A DNA stretch of 64,000 nucleotides, from assembly GCF_000710915.1 (NCBI RefSeq), contig NZ_BAUA01000010.1:1-64000 (forward strand), written 5' to 3'. Origin of the DNA: Nocardia brasiliensis IFM 10847 (lineage in GTDB: Bacteria; Actinomycetota; Actinomycetes; Mycobacteriales; Mycobacteriaceae). Under the pieces are notes generated by a model. The model saw nothing but the letters and a program-made list of their open reading frames with translations. It was not told where the DNA came from and ran no database searches. The translations under genes were made by a program, and so were the position numbers. Every line of letters starts with the position of its first letter. The stretch's first letter is position 1. This document shows, piece by piece, positions 24,567 through 33,183 of the stretch.

Positions 24567-25748
24567 GTGATCGTGGGCGGCAGACGGCAATGGTCGACCG
24601 TGGCGGTGATAGGCGTGGTTGTCACCGCGCTGTGCGGCTGCGGCACCATCACCACGGGAGACACCGTACAAACCAGCGTGGAAGTCAGCGCTCCGAAAGC
24701 CGCGAAGGCCTCGTCGGGTATTCCCGGTTCGGCCGAATTAGCCGCTATCGCACCAGGTACCGGCGATCTCATGGCGCGAATACGGGCCACCGATGCGTGC
24801 ACGCTGTTGAATCGCGATATCGCTCAACGCCTCGGCACATTCCAGAATTTCGACCGTGCCCCCGGCTGGGAGCGCGGTGGCAGTTGGACCGGCTGTGGCA
24901 TGTCGATCACGGCGGCCGACGATCCGGACGCGATCTACTACTTCAACGTAGAGCTCGACAAGTTGTACACCGCCGACAAGCAGGCGCTGGACAAGCCCGA
25001 GCTGATCAACGGCCGCACCGTCTACCGCAGCGCGGTCAGCGACGACAGCAGGCCCGAGGCGTACCGCTGCGACTATCGAATCCCGGCCGACGACACCGGT
25101 TTCGCGCACACGGTCACCGTCGCCAAGGTCACCGGCCCGAAAAAGTCGCCCGTCCCGTGGTCGCAACCCTGCCAGTTCACCAAGGGTTATCTCGCCGCAA
25201 CCCTCGACAGCCTCCTCGCCCTCCCGCCTCATCCCATCGCCGAACCGACCGGAAGGTCACTGGCGCAACGTGATCCGTGCGCCGCCGAACCCCAGATCAG
25301 CGCGCAGTTCCTCGGCTGGAAGATGACCTCGGTCGGCTGGAGCAAGGCCTATAAGTGCGCGATCACCATCGTCCAGCCCGGTGGTTCGCACCGCGTGACC
25401 GTCGAGGTCTCGTTCGAACGTAACAACGAGCAGATGGTGAAAACCGGGGAGGTCCTGCGGCTTCCGTCCGGCGTCGACGGCGGCCAATCCATCCAGTACG
25501 GCCGCCACCTCACCCTCGAGGGTCTCACCGGCACCGAGCTGCGCACCGTCCAATCCACCGACCCCACCCGCCAAAACACCAGCTGCGCAATCACCCTCAA
25601 CTACCGCCGCGCCGACCCGCCCACCGCCAACAACGCCCACCTCATCCACGTATCGATGAACATCGCCCCCGCCAGCCCGCCCTTCCCCTTCGACGCCTGC
25701 GCCCAAACCGCCCAGCTCGTCCCCGCGGTCCTCCTCTCGGTGCCATAG
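24567..25748 (+). CDS. large secreted lipoprotein, DUF3558-like repeats
   Basis: 393-aa protein. A GTG at 24567 has GAGGGAG six bases upstream. The signal segment STVAVIGVVVTAL runs into CGCG, a lipobox-like site. The body holds two similar modules, each with a DACTLLNRDIAQRLG- or DPCAAEPQISAQFLGW-like opening and paired cysteines, recalling tandem DUF3558 domains. It is probably anchored on the outer face of the membrane. The function is unknown. It stands alone but belongs to the same island as the DUF3558 lipoprotein at 21959. Confidence 0.75.
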   Translation: MIVGGRRQWSTVAVIGVVVTALCGCGTITTGDTVQTSVEVSAPKAAKASSGIPGSAELAAIAPGTGDLMARIRATDACTLLNRDIAQRLGTFQNFDRAPGWERGGSWTGCGMSITAADDPDAIYYFNVELDKLYTADKQALDKPELINGRTVYRSAVSDDSRPEAYRCDYRIPADDTGFAHTVTVAKVTGPKKSPVPWSQPCQFTKGYLAATLDSLLALPPHPIAEPTGRSLAQRDPCAAEPQISAQFLGWKMTSVGWSKAYKCAITIVQPGGSHRVTVEVSFERNNEQMVKTGEVLRLPSGVDGGQSIQYGRHLTLEGLTGTELRTVQSTDPTRQNTSCAITLNYRRADPPTANNAHLIHVSMNIAPASPPFPFDACAQTAQLVPAVLLSVP

Positions 25749-25766
25749 GCGCCGCAGCAGTACCGG

Positions 25767-25994
25767 TCAGGACTGCACGGTCATGCGCTCCGGCACCGAT
25801 CCGCTCAACCAAGCCGAAGCGATCTTCCGCGCCACCGCGCGATAGAGCATGTTCTCGACACCACTCTCCAGCGAAATCGTCTCCGCCGTCTTGTTCAACA
25901 ACACCGTCTGCTCCGCGCCACCCGCATCTGTATACGCGTAACGTACAAACTGGTTGTCTTCGTTGACCTTCCGGATTTCCGCATACAAAGCCAT
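25767..25994 (-). CDS. small hypothetical protein (75 aa)
   Basis: The frame starts at ATG 25994 behind GGGGGA. The peptide is mixed beta/alpha: MALYAEIRKVNEDNQFVRYAYTDAGG, then EQTVLLNKTAETISLESG and a helical end MLYRAVARKIASAWL. No family recognised. It lies 47 bases after the next gene on the same strand. Small proteins like this occur next to secreted-effector genes in actinobacteria and can be immunity proteins, but nothing here proves it. Confidence 0.6.
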   Translation of the reverse strand: MALYAEIRKVNEDNQFVRYAYTDAGGAEQTVLLNKTAETISLESGVENMLYRAVARKIASAWLSGSVPERMTVQS

Positions 25995-26041
25995 CATTCC
26001 CCCAAGTGATTTCGACCGCCGGCTCGTTACTCGCCGTCTGC

Positions 26042-26572
26042 TCAGTGTGCCACGTCGAATTCCGCCAACCATTCATTGGTCACCAGGTCCAGGTGGACCA
26101 TCACCCCCAGGTTGGTCAGCCGCAAGGTGTTTTCAACTCCACCCCAACGGATTTCAGGAAACTTGCCAGCTATCCGGGCAGTGGGCTCGCCGATAGCCGC
26201 AATCAGCGTGGAACTCATCCGGGTGAACGCGTCGTCGATACCCGCCCAGCCCTCCGCGTCGTCGGGGAAGAGCGTGGTCACCGCAACCTCGATGCGCTCT
26301 GCGTCCCCAGCCCGGCCGATCACGTCACAGGTACCGGAACCCAGCCCGGCATCGAACCGAACCCAGTCTGGCGATCTGATCATCGGATCCCGCCAACGGA
26401 ATACGTCCAGCATGACGAGGTAGTCCATCCGCCATGGCCATCGCAACGTATACAGTTTGTTCGCCAACTCGATGATGTCCTCATCACCCATCACGCGCTG
26501 CTCGCGGGGCGTATCCAAGTCGGACACGCTCGGTTCCCCGTAAGCGATGCCGAGGAGCGGCAATTCGACCAT
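26042..26572 (-). CDS. hypothetical protein, DUF6301-like, probably fused to an upstream remnant
   Basis: 176-aa frame. From the internal ATG at 26491 the sequence (MGDEDIIELANKLYTLRWPW ... VTTLFPDDAEGWAGIDDAFTRM ... VMVHLDLVTNEWLAEFD) has the look of small nocardial proteins annotated as DUF6301; this is from memory and tentative. The part before 26491 reads like the C-terminus of another protein, and the frame stays open to 26716 with no start codon. So either the gene starts at 26491 or 26572 or it is the end of a broken fusion. It pairs with the 75-aa gene downstream. Confidence 0.6.
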   Translation of the reverse strand: MVELPLLGIAYGEPSVSDLDTPREQRVMGDEDIIELANKLYTLRWPWRMDYLVMLDVFRWRDPMIRSPDWVRFDAGLGSGTCDVIGRAGDAERIEVAVTTLFPDDAEGWAGIDDAFTRMSSTLIAAIGEPTARIAGKFPEIRWGGVENTLRLTNLGVMVHLDLVTNEWLAEFDVAH

Positions 26573-26716
26573 GCGATTGCCGTCCCGCTCGTTCCACGCC
26601 CGGTAGATCAGCCGTCGCGGTTCCGGTATCCCGAACCCGTCGCGCAGCCCGGTCGCGATCCTGGCCGCGAGGCGCTCGTAGTCACCCGAGCCGGCCGGCC
26701 ACGGTAGTTCGACAGA
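26573..26716 (-). pseudogene. remnant of a chaperone-like (TY-Chap/YbjN-type) C-terminus
   Basis: The 48 codons upstream of the DUF6301-like frame contain no ATG, GTG or TTG start, yet read protein-like: ELPWPAGSGDYERLAARIA, LRDGFGIPEPRRLIYRAW. The pattern resembles the C-terminal end of the small peptide-binding chaperones found beside ESX toxins (identification by eye). A stop at 26717-26719 cuts it off. It is best read as the tail of a deleted gene joined in frame to its neighbour. Confidence 0.4.
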
Positions 26717-26718
26717 TC

Positions 26719-27009
26719 ATGGACGGAAAGATTGACCAGGTTGCGGTGCATCTCTCGGACGTTGCCGCGACGCCGTCACGGCAATATCTAGCGGGGGCAT
26801 TTGCTGATGCTGCCGTATCCCTTGATGTGCTCTTGGGTCGCCCCCTTCTTCGAGCAACCGAGCCTGATTCGAAAGTTTTCTGGCATGCGCCACAATTCAT
26901 CGGGGTACTGCTGCTACTAGACATCGGGCTCGTTGCTTCGGTGTTTAGGTGGGACAGCTGGGGAGTGATCGATGAACTTCGTGCGCGAGGTCTACAGATC
27001 GAACGATGA
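26719..27009 (+). CDS. doubtful hypothetical protein (96 aa), AT-richer segment
   Basis: A frame from ATG 26719 gives MDGKIDQVAVHLSDVAATPS, then a hydrophobic stretch FIGVLLLLDIGLVASVF and a charged end. No ribosome site or family recognised. The region 26710-27150 is visibly richer in A and T than the rest of the window, so this is probably foreign or decaying DNA. It may be a fragment. Confidence 0.3.
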   Translation: MDGKIDQVAVHLSDVAATPSRQYLAGAFADAAVSLDVLLGRPLLRATEPDSKVFWHAPQFIGVLLLLDIGLVASVFRWDSWGVIDELRARGLQIER

Positions 27010-27150
27010 TCTGGCGGGTGACGACCCAGGGGTATGGGAGCGCGGCCGAAGATTTCCGGGCAACCCCGAGTCTGTATTCCGTCTCAGCTGGACGTTTACG
27101 AAACTATTTGTAGCGCAACGATACTGGCACGATACCGCCGTGTTCAGTGG

Positions 27151-27915
27151 TCACTTGGGAGAGAGGAAGGCGTACAGCATGAAGAACACGAGTACTGCGC
27201 ACAGTGCCCAGACGAAGTAGGCCCAGAGCATGCCGCGGGCCTTCTGCGGGACAGGCCCGATCGTGCCGATGAACATGTTGATTATTGGGGTGCGGTAGAA
27301 GACGGGGGTGCGGTAACCGTCGGCCACGGGCACGACGGCTTCCGCTTCTCCGATCGTGGGGGTTCCGCTGCTGCCCAGAAATCCGCTGAAGGGCCACCAT
27401 TTCGGGAAAGGACCGGTTTCGATCTTGATGTGATGCCGACCAGGTCCGACCGGTATATGCGTTGTCCCCCAACCGGTCTCTGGTACCAGCTGTCCATTCA
27501 CGTGAATCATGGGTCGTGTCAGGATCTGTACCCCCAGCCTCGGCTTACAGGAGGTGTTGACGGCTATCCCGGTCGGACCTGCCTCTGGCACGAACGCATT
27601 GGGGTCAGGCATCGGCGGCGGTGTGTACCCGGCGGGCATGGGGTCGGCGTTGATGAACTGTTGCCACGCGGACTGAGGTGGATTGCCCTGCGGCGTAGGC
27701 GGAGCCGGGGGTGGCAGGTATCGAGGATCGGTCTGTGAGCCCGTATGCGAGGGGCCCTCCGAGGGAAAGTGTCCGCGGGGTGGTTGGCTCACCGTCGGCG
27801 GTTGTTGGCCAACGTGGGGTGGTGGAAACCCGTGCTGCGGTGGGCCGCTCGGCCTTGGCGGGTATTCGCCGGGACCGTTCGTCCATTGCTGTTGTCCCCC
27901 GAACGGATTGCTCAT
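27151..27915 (-). CDS. proline-rich protein with C-terminal membrane anchor
   Basis: 254-aa protein. Starts MSNPFGGQQQW with a GAGGTG site seven bases before the ATG at 27915. Residues about 1-110 are Pro/Gln/Gly-rich; a compact domain follows (RLGVQILTRPMIHVNGQLVPETGWGTTHIPVGPGRHHIKIETG), then a final transmembrane segment WAYFVWALCAVLVFFMLYAFL. The domain resembles beta-rich membrane-proximal domains of nocardial ESX-locus proteins. It is the last gene of the minus-strand cluster starting at 29764. Confidence 0.72.
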   Translation of the reverse strand: MSNPFGGQQQWTNGPGEYPPRPSGPPQHGFPPPHVGQQPPTVSQPPRGHFPSEGPSHTGSQTDPRYLPPPAPPTPQGNPPQSAWQQFINADPMPAGYTPPPMPDPNAFVPEAGPTGIAVNTSCKPRLGVQILTRPMIHVNGQLVPETGWGTTHIPVGPGRHHIKIETGPFPKWWPFSGFLGSSGTPTIGEAEAVVPVADGYRTPVFYRTPIINMFIGTIGPVPQKARGMLWAYFVWALCAVLVFFMLYAFLSPK

Positions 27916-28041
27916 GACTTCACCTCGCTGATACTTGGCAAAGTTGTGTGGAAGCTCGCCGACGATCTCGCATGTGCCGACCGAAGCATGCTCACGACCT
28001 CGCCTGGATCTCAATGTGGATAGGGCCGATAAGCTTGCGCA

Positions 28042-28938
28042 CTACGCTGGCGCCTCCTCTTTCGGCTCGAGTAGTTTCAGGATCACACCGCCGATCTGCT
28101 GCACATACGGCATCAGATCCGCCAGAGCTTTGCGGAGTTTGATCAGTAGCGCGGTGATTTTGACCCCGTCGCGGCCGATGCGCTGCAGTACAGCGGCTGC
28201 AACGTACGGACCGGCTGCGCCGGCGCTCAGCACGAGTTCGAGTGTGTAGGCGACCAGGGCGCCCGCGAGGCTTGCGCAGATATCGCCGATCAAACCACGG
28301 ATCGCGCCGACGATCTCTTTCGCTTTCGAGAGAAGCTCCGACATGCTCGCAGCGACACCGCCTGCGGCATTGATGTGGTCGGTCATCTCGGTGGCACGCC
28401 GACGATAGGCATCTGCAGCGGCACCGGTCCAGTCCGCGGTCTCCGTCTGCAGTGCTTTCTGCCAATCACCAGTCAATCCCGTCAAGGCTTTTGAGATTTC
28501 GCCCCAGGAGTCGGCGTATGCCTCGACCATGTCTGGGTTACCGGCCAAGCCGTCGAGCACCTTGCGGTAGGGCTCGATGTGCTCGAACATCCAGCCCGCG
28601 ATCTGGCCACCGACGTAGCCGAAGGGATCGGTGAACACTTCGTGGGCGTCCAGGCCGAGTTTTACACCACCCAAGGCGGCATCGAGTGTCTTGGCGCCCT
28701 TGAGGTCCGAGTACGCCTGCCACGCGTCACCGGCAGTCGTACCCTTCAGGATCTCCAGAACGCCGTTCTCGTCCTTCGATAACCCAACATTGTGGTAGGG
28801 GAACAGCGTCTCCTGGAAGTACTCGTCGCGGAAGTCGCTGTTGCCGACGATGAGTGGGTTGTTTTCCGGTTTGGGCGCGTCGTTCAGGCCGACGGTGAGC
28901 ACATTCTCGTTGATGTACTTGCCGATTTGTGTGCTCAT
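28042..28938 (-). CDS. large WXG-like type VII secretion protein
   Basis: 298-aa protein. After an N-terminal segment of about 150 residues with YHNVGLSKDENGVLEIL, the centre has a WXG100-like helix pair around ETADWTGAAADAYRRRATEM, then strongly hydrophobic helices (VGAIRGLIGDICASLAGALVAYTLELVLSA and similar) and a charged end. This N-terminal export-domain layout is used by ESX effectors that carry a C-terminal toxin, but here the protein stops without one. The ATG overlaps the stop of the upstream gene. Confidence 0.75.
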   Translation of the reverse strand: MSTQIGKYINENVLTVGLNDAPKPENNPLIVGNSDFRDEYFQETLFPYHNVGLSKDENGVLEILKGTTAGDAWQAYSDLKGAKTLDAALGGVKLGLDAHEVFTDPFGYVGGQIAGWMFEHIEPYRKVLDGLAGNPDMVEAYADSWGEISKALTGLTGDWQKALQTETADWTGAAADAYRRRATEMTDHINAAGGVAASMSELLSKAKEIVGAIRGLIGDICASLAGALVAYTLELVLSAGAAGPYVAAAVLQRIGRDGVKITALLIKLRKALADLMPYVQQIGGVILKLLEPKEEAPA

Positions 28939-29279
28939 CAGCGCCCTTGCCGCGTGCGGTCGATAGCGTTGCGTAGCTCATCGAGTGCGCGTGCCCACGT
29001 CTTGTCCCACTCGTCGAATTTGTCGGAGACGGTGCCGAGTTTGCCGGGAAGCTCAGCGGTCTCGCCAGCGGCTTTGGCGATAGCTTCGACCGCGCCGCGG
29101 TTGTTGTCCTCCAGCAGTGAATTGACCAGGGAGCGGATCATCCACCCGTAGCCGTCATCGGCATTCCCGAGGTAATCAGCGGCTTCTACGGCGTCTGTCA
29201 GGGTGCCCAGGTATCCCTGGACGGTGGATGCGTGCGTGCGTAGTTGGTCGGTGACGACCTGAAGCTGCTCGTTTCCCAT
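28938..29279 (-). CDS. ESX-1-type small helical protein (EspC/WXG100-like)
   Basis: 113-aa helical protein: MGNEQLQVVTDQLRTHASTVQGYLGTL, then DAVEAADYLGNADDGYGW. The DGYGWM region takes the place of the WXG turn, as in ESX-associated EspC-like proteins. The ATG at 29279 has GGAG five bases upstream. Its stop overlaps the next ATG (ATGA), so it is coupled with the large WXG-like protein and probably dimerises with it for export. Confidence 0.75.
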   Translation of the reverse strand: MGNEQLQVVTDQLRTHASTVQGYLGTLTDAVEAADYLGNADDGYGWMIRSLVNSLLEDNNRGAVEAIAKAAGETAELPGKLGTVSDKFDEWDKTWARALDELRNAIDRTRQGR

Positions 29280-29281
29280 TG

Positions 29282-29764
29282 CTACTCCATCCAACGCTTG
29301 TTGCGGTAGTACTCGTCCTCGTCGGCGGGGTCCATAGCTGCTGCAGGTTCTGGCTCGGGTTCGGATGTGGCAGGGAAAGAGTCGTGATCAGGAAAGCGCT
29401 CGGCGTACCGCGACAAGACGCTGGCACCGATCGCGTCCGCGCCGACCATGTCGTGTACCAGTTCAGTCACCACGTGGCGCAGCTTCGCCTGAGCTCGACC
29501 CAACGTCGCCATCAGCTCCGTCGAGACTGCCGATGGATCCATACCCTTTGTGGCAGAGGACAGCTGGATATCGGTAGGGACGCCGTTGCTGTCGACGGTC
29601 ACGCTGATGCGGTTACCGTCGGATGTCTCGGTCACCCTGGTTGCATCCATCCTGCTTTGCAGACTTCGAAACCGCTGCGCCTTGCGTTCCAGATCTTCGG
29701 ACCATTGGGCGAGGCCGCTGATGGCGTTGTCCAGAGCGTCGGGCATCCATCCCCCTTCGTACAT
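29282..29764 (-). CDS. YbaB/EbfC-family protein of the ESX cluster
   Basis: 160-aa protein. The core (about residues 20-110: KAQRFRSLQSRMDATRVTETS, ISVTVDSNGVPTDIQLSS, ELMATLGRAQAKLRHVVTELV) matches YbaB/EbfC nucleoid-associated proteins; the C-terminus is acidic. Copies of this family open many nocardial ESX-substrate operons, where they may be structural partners rather than DNA binders. The start may be ATG 29764 or ATG 29746; AAGGGGG lies right before the latter. The stop is two bases before the next gene. Confidence 0.75.
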   Translation of the reverse strand: MYEGGWMPDALDNAISGLAQWSEDLERKAQRFRSLQSRMDATRVTETSDGNRISVTVDSNGVPTDIQLSSATKGMDPSAVSTELMATLGRAQAKLRHVVTELVHDMVGADAIGASVLSRYAERFPDHDSFPATSEPEPEPAAAMDPADEDEYYRNKRWME

Positions 29765-30102
29765 AACAGTTTTCGCGTGCAGTCATCGAGCACCGTATCC
29801 AAGGCGGCGTACGTCGATCGCGGGTTCGGTGGTGCGCACCGCATCCGGATTCGATCTGATACTCACTCTGACGCAGGGCGGCGGCGATCGGTTCCATCGA
29901 GTTTCAGGTTCCCGGCCGCGTCCTCGGCGACCGGTGCTGAGACCACGGCGGCGGGCGTTCGCACCCCCCCGGTGTGCGAGCGGGGCGAATCGGGTATAGG
30001 CATTTAGACTGGTTAACCAGACGGACCGGGATGCACAGGGTGTTGTGCGATGGGATCGGGTTGTCGGTGGCGTGCCCGAGGACGAAGCGAGGAGGTGGGG
30101 CC
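29765..30102. other. intergenic region before hrcA
   Basis: A 338-base divergent promoter region with no convincing gene. The only structure I see is the perfect 12-bp palindrome CTGGTTAACCAG at 30009-30020. No CIRCE element (TTAGCACTC-N9-GAGTGCTAA) is present. Confidence 0.4.
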
Positions 30103-31134
30103 ATGTCGAGCACCGAGGACAGGCGCTTCGAGGTCCTGCGCGCGATCGTCGCGGACTATGTGGCGACGAAGGAGCCGATCGGGTCGAAGAGCCTGGTGGA
30201 GCGGCACAATCTGGGCGTTTCCAGTGCGACGGTGCGCAACGATATGGCGGTGCTGGAGGCGGAGGGCTACATCACGCAACCGCACACCAGCTCGGGCCGG
30301 ATCCCGACGGACAAGGGCTATCGGCAGTTCGTGGACCGGATCGCGGAGGTGAAGCCGCTTTCGGGGGCGGAGCGCCGGGCGATCATGGAGTTCCTGGAGT
30401 CGGGCGTCGATCTGGACGATGTGCTGCGCCGCGGGGTGCGGCTGCTGGCACAGCTGACCAGGCAGGTCGCGGTGGTGCAGTATCCGTCGGTGTCGGTGTC
30501 GACGGTGCGGCACATCGAGGTGGTCGCGTTGAATCCGGCGCGGCTGTTGCTCGTGGTGATCACCGATACGGGGCGGGTCGATCAGCGTCTGGTGGAGTTG
30601 GGCGCGCTGATCGATGACGAGGATTTGGCGGCGTTGCGCGGCATGCTCGGTGGGGCGATGGACGGCAAGCGGCTGGCCGCGGCGTCGGCCGCGGTGGCGG
30701 AGCTGCCCGAGGGGGCGCCGCCGCGCCTGCGGGACGTGCTGATCCGGGTGTCGACGGTGCTGGTGGAGACGCTGGTGGAGCATCCCGAAGAGCGTCTGGT
30801 GCTCGGCGGCACGGCGAACCTGACCCGCAACGCGGCGGACTTCGGGTTCCCGGGTTCGCTGCGTGACGTGCTCGAGGCGCTCGAGGAGCAGGTCATCGTG
30901 CTCAAACTGCTCGCGGCCGCGCAGCAGCCCGGCACCGTGACCGTGCGGATCGGCGAGGAGACGCAGGTCGAGCAGATGCGCGGTACCTCGGTGGTGTCGA
31001 CCGGCTACGGCACGGCGAGCACCATCCTGGGCGGCATGGGTGTGCTCGGTCCCACGCGGATGGACTACCCGGGCACCATCGCTTCGGTCGCGGCCGTGGC
31101 CCGCTATATCGGCGAGGTCCTCGCCGAACGCTGA
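30103..31134 (+). CDS. hrcA: heat-inducible transcription repressor HrcA
   Basis: 343-aa repressor. The winged-helix N-terminus is classic ([60 protein letters not shown]), followed by GAF-like and inserted dimerisation domains, ending [19 protein letters not shown]. The ATG at 30103 has GGAGG seven bases upstream. HrcA binds CIRCE sites, usually ahead of groEL genes, and needs GroEL for activity. No CIRCE site lies at its own promoter. It is followed by dnaJ, the standard actinobacterial order. Confidence 0.96.
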   Translation: MSSTEDRRFEVLRAIVADYVATKEPIGSKSLVERHNLGVSSATVRNDMAVLEAEGYITQPHTSSGRIPTDKGYRQFVDRIAEVKPLSGAERRAIMEFLESGVDLDDVLRRGVRLLAQLTRQVAVVQYPSVSVSTVRHIEVVALNPARLLLVVITDTGRVDQRLVELGALIDDEDLAALRGMLGGAMDGKRLAAASAAVAELPEGAPPRLRDVLIRVSTVLVETLVEHPEERLVLGGTANLTRNAADFGFPGSLRDVLEALEEQVIVLKLLAAAQQPGTVTVRIGEETQVEQMRGTSVVSTGYGTASTILGGMGVLGPTRMDYPGTIASVAAVARYIGEVLAER

Positions 31135-31271
31135 CGGCTCCGATGCCGCTGCTACCCTCGAACCTCCGGCCGGATAAAGTTGAGTGCATCCGACTAATGC
31201 TGGGCATGCGGTTGGAACGGTGAAGGCACCGTCGGGCACTGTCGAGAACGACCAAGGACTAGAGAACTCAA

Positions 31272-32426
31272 GTGGCACGGGACTACTACGGACTGCTCGG
31301 CGTCGCGAAGAACGCGACCGACCAGGAGATCAAGCGCGCCTATCGCAAGCTGGCTCGCGAGCTCCACCCCGACGTCAACCCCGACGAGGTGGCGCAGGCC
31401 AGGTTCAAGGAAGTGTCGGCCGCCTACGAGGTGCTGTCGGATCCGGAGAAGCGGCGCGTCGTCGACATGGGCGGCGACCCGCTGGAATCCGGTGGTGGCG
31501 GCGCGGGCTTCTCGGGCGCCGGTTTCGGCGGGCTCGGCGACGTGTTCGAGGCGTTCTTCGGTGGCATGAGCGGCGCCTCGGGTGGCACCCGCAAGCCGCG
31601 CGGGCGGGTGCAGCCGGGCGCGGATTCGCTGCTGCGGACCCGGTTGAGCCTGGCCGAGTGCGCGGTGGGCGTGACCAAGCACCTGACCGTCGACACCGCG
31701 ATCCTCTGCGACGTGTGTACCGGCGCGGGCACCCACGGCAAGTCGAAGCCGGTGCGCTGCGAAACCTGCGGTGGCGCAGGCGAGGTGCAGTCCGTGCAGC
31801 GCTCGTTCCTGGGGCAGGTGCTCACCTCGCGCCCGTGCCCGACCTGCCGTGGCGCCGGCGAGACCATTCCTGATCCGTGCCACAAGTGCGGCGGCGACGG
31901 CAGGGTGCGCGCGCGGCGGGAGATCGCGGCGCCGATCCCCGCGGGTGTCGCGAACGGTATGCGGGTGCGCTTGGCCGCGCAGGGCGAGGTCGGTCCCGGC
32001 GGCGGGCACGCGGGCGACCTGTACGTGGAGATCGTCGAGCAGCCGCACGATGTGTTCGTCCGTGACGGTGACGACCTGCACTGCACGATCCGCGTGCCGA
32101 TGGTCGACGCCACGCTGGGCACCACCGTGGTGATCGACACCATCCTCGACGGCCCGACCGAACTCACCATCGCGCCCGGCACTCAGCCCGGCGAGGTCTC
32201 GGTGCTGCGCGGCCACGGCATGCCGCGGCTGCGTTCCGGTGCGCGCGGCGACCTGCTCGCGCACCTGGACATCGTCATCCCGAGCAAGCTGGACAGCAAG
32301 CAGACCGACCTGCTGCGCAAGTACAAGGGCACCCGCCCGAACGAACGCGCCGAGGTCATGTCGACGCAGTCCGAGCACAACAGCGGGTTGTTCGCCCGGC
32401 TGCGGGCTTCGTTCAGCGGGCGCTGA
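31272..32426 (+). CDS. dnaJ: chaperone DnaJ (DnaJ2 type)
   Basis: 384-aa type I J-protein. The J domain with HPD occurs at residues 3-70 ([24 protein letters not shown] ... HPDVNPDE), then a Gly/Phe-rich linker, a zinc domain with four CxxCxGxG repeats ([32 protein letters not shown]) and the peptide-binding C-terminus. It stimulates DnaK ATPase and delivers substrates. The GTG start at 31272 fits the family. This copy beside hrcA is the second DnaJ of actinobacteria; the dnaK-linked one is elsewhere. Confidence 0.96.
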   Translation: MARDYYGLLGVAKNATDQEIKRAYRKLARELHPDVNPDEVAQARFKEVSAAYEVLSDPEKRRVVDMGGDPLESGGGGAGFSGAGFGGLGDVFEAFFGGMSGASGGTRKPRGRVQPGADSLLRTRLSLAECAVGVTKHLTVDTAILCDVCTGAGTHGKSKPVRCETCGGAGEVQSVQRSFLGQVLTSRPCPTCRGAGETIPDPCHKCGGDGRVRARREIAAPIPAGVANGMRVRLAAQGEVGPGGGHAGDLYVEIVEQPHDVFVRDGDDLHCTIRVPMVDATLGTTVVIDTILDGPTELTIAPGTQPGEVSVLRGHGMPRLRSGARGDLLAHLDIVIPSKLDSKQTDLLRKYKGTRPNERAEVMSTQSEHNSGLFARLRASFSGR

Positions 32427-33176
32427 TTGGCTGCGACGGTCTTCTACCTCGACGAGGTGCCCGAGCCGGGCGCCCTCGCCGTGCTCGACGGCCCGGAGGG
32501 CAGGCACGCCGCGACGGTGCGCCGCATCCGGGTCGGCGAGCCGATCACGCTGTCGGACGGGCGCGGTGTGCTCGCCGAATCGGAAGTGGTTGCGGCCCAA
32601 CGTGACCGGCTGGAACTGCGGGTGCTGAACCGTGCGCTGGCGGCGCCGGTGACGCCGCGGGTGACGGTGGTGCAGGCGTTGCCGAAGTCCGATCGGTCGG
32701 AACTGGCGGTCGAATTGATGACCGAGGCCGGTGCCGACGCGATCGTGCCGTGGCAGGCCGCGCGCTGCATCGCGAACTGGGAAGGCAAGGCGGGCAAGGC
32801 TGTCGAGAAGTGGCGGGCCGCCGCGCGCTCGGCCGCGCGACAGTCCCGCCGCGCCTACATCCCCGAGGTCGCCGATCTGCATCGCACCCGCGATGTGCTC
32901 GAGCTGATCCGGAAGGCCAAGGCGGACGGCGCGATCGTCGCGGCGCTGCACGAATCGGGCACCGCCCGTTTCACCGCGCTGCCGTTCGACGGTGTCCCCG
33001 AAGTGGTGCTGATCGTCGGGCCCGAAGGCGGTCTCGACGAGGTCGAACTCACCGCCTGCACCGCGGCGGGTGCGGATATCGTGCTGCTCGGCCCCACGGT
33101 GCTGCGTACGTCGACCGCCGCTGCGGTTGCGCTCGGCGCGCTCGGCGCGTTGACCCCTCGCTGGGACGCGAGCTAG
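32427..33176 (+). CDS. rsmE: 16S rRNA (uracil-1498-N3)-methyltransferase RsmE
   Basis: 249-aa SPOUT methyltransferase that modifies U1498 in the decoding centre of 16S rRNA. An N-terminal PUA-like domain (GPEGRHAATVRRIRVGEPITLSDG) precedes the knotted SAM-binding domain with IVGPEGGLDEVEL and LLGPTVLRTSTAA. The TTG start at 32427 follows directly after the dnaJ stop, so the genes are co-transcribed and probably coupled. Confidence 0.95.
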   Translation: MAATVFYLDEVPEPGALAVLDGPEGRHAATVRRIRVGEPITLSDGRGVLAESEVVAAQRDRLELRVLNRALAAPVTPRVTVVQALPKSDRSELAVELMTEAGADAIVPWQAARCIANWEGKAGKAVEKWRAAARSAARQSRRAYIPEVADLHRTRDVLELIRKAKADGAIVAALHESGTARFTALPFDGVPEVVLIVGPEGGLDEVELTACTAAGADIVLLGPTVLRTSTAAAVALGALGALTPRWDAS

Positions 33177-33183
33177 GGAGATG

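Noticed and set aside
29974..30102. Upstream extension of hrcA from 29974
   Set aside because: The strong ribosome site before 30103 and the family N-terminus fix the start; the extension covers the promoter.
31194..32951. A 585-codon open frame on the minus strand opposite dnaJ and rsmE
   Set aside because: It crosses two well-identified genes, is of His/Arg-rich shadow composition and has no family features.
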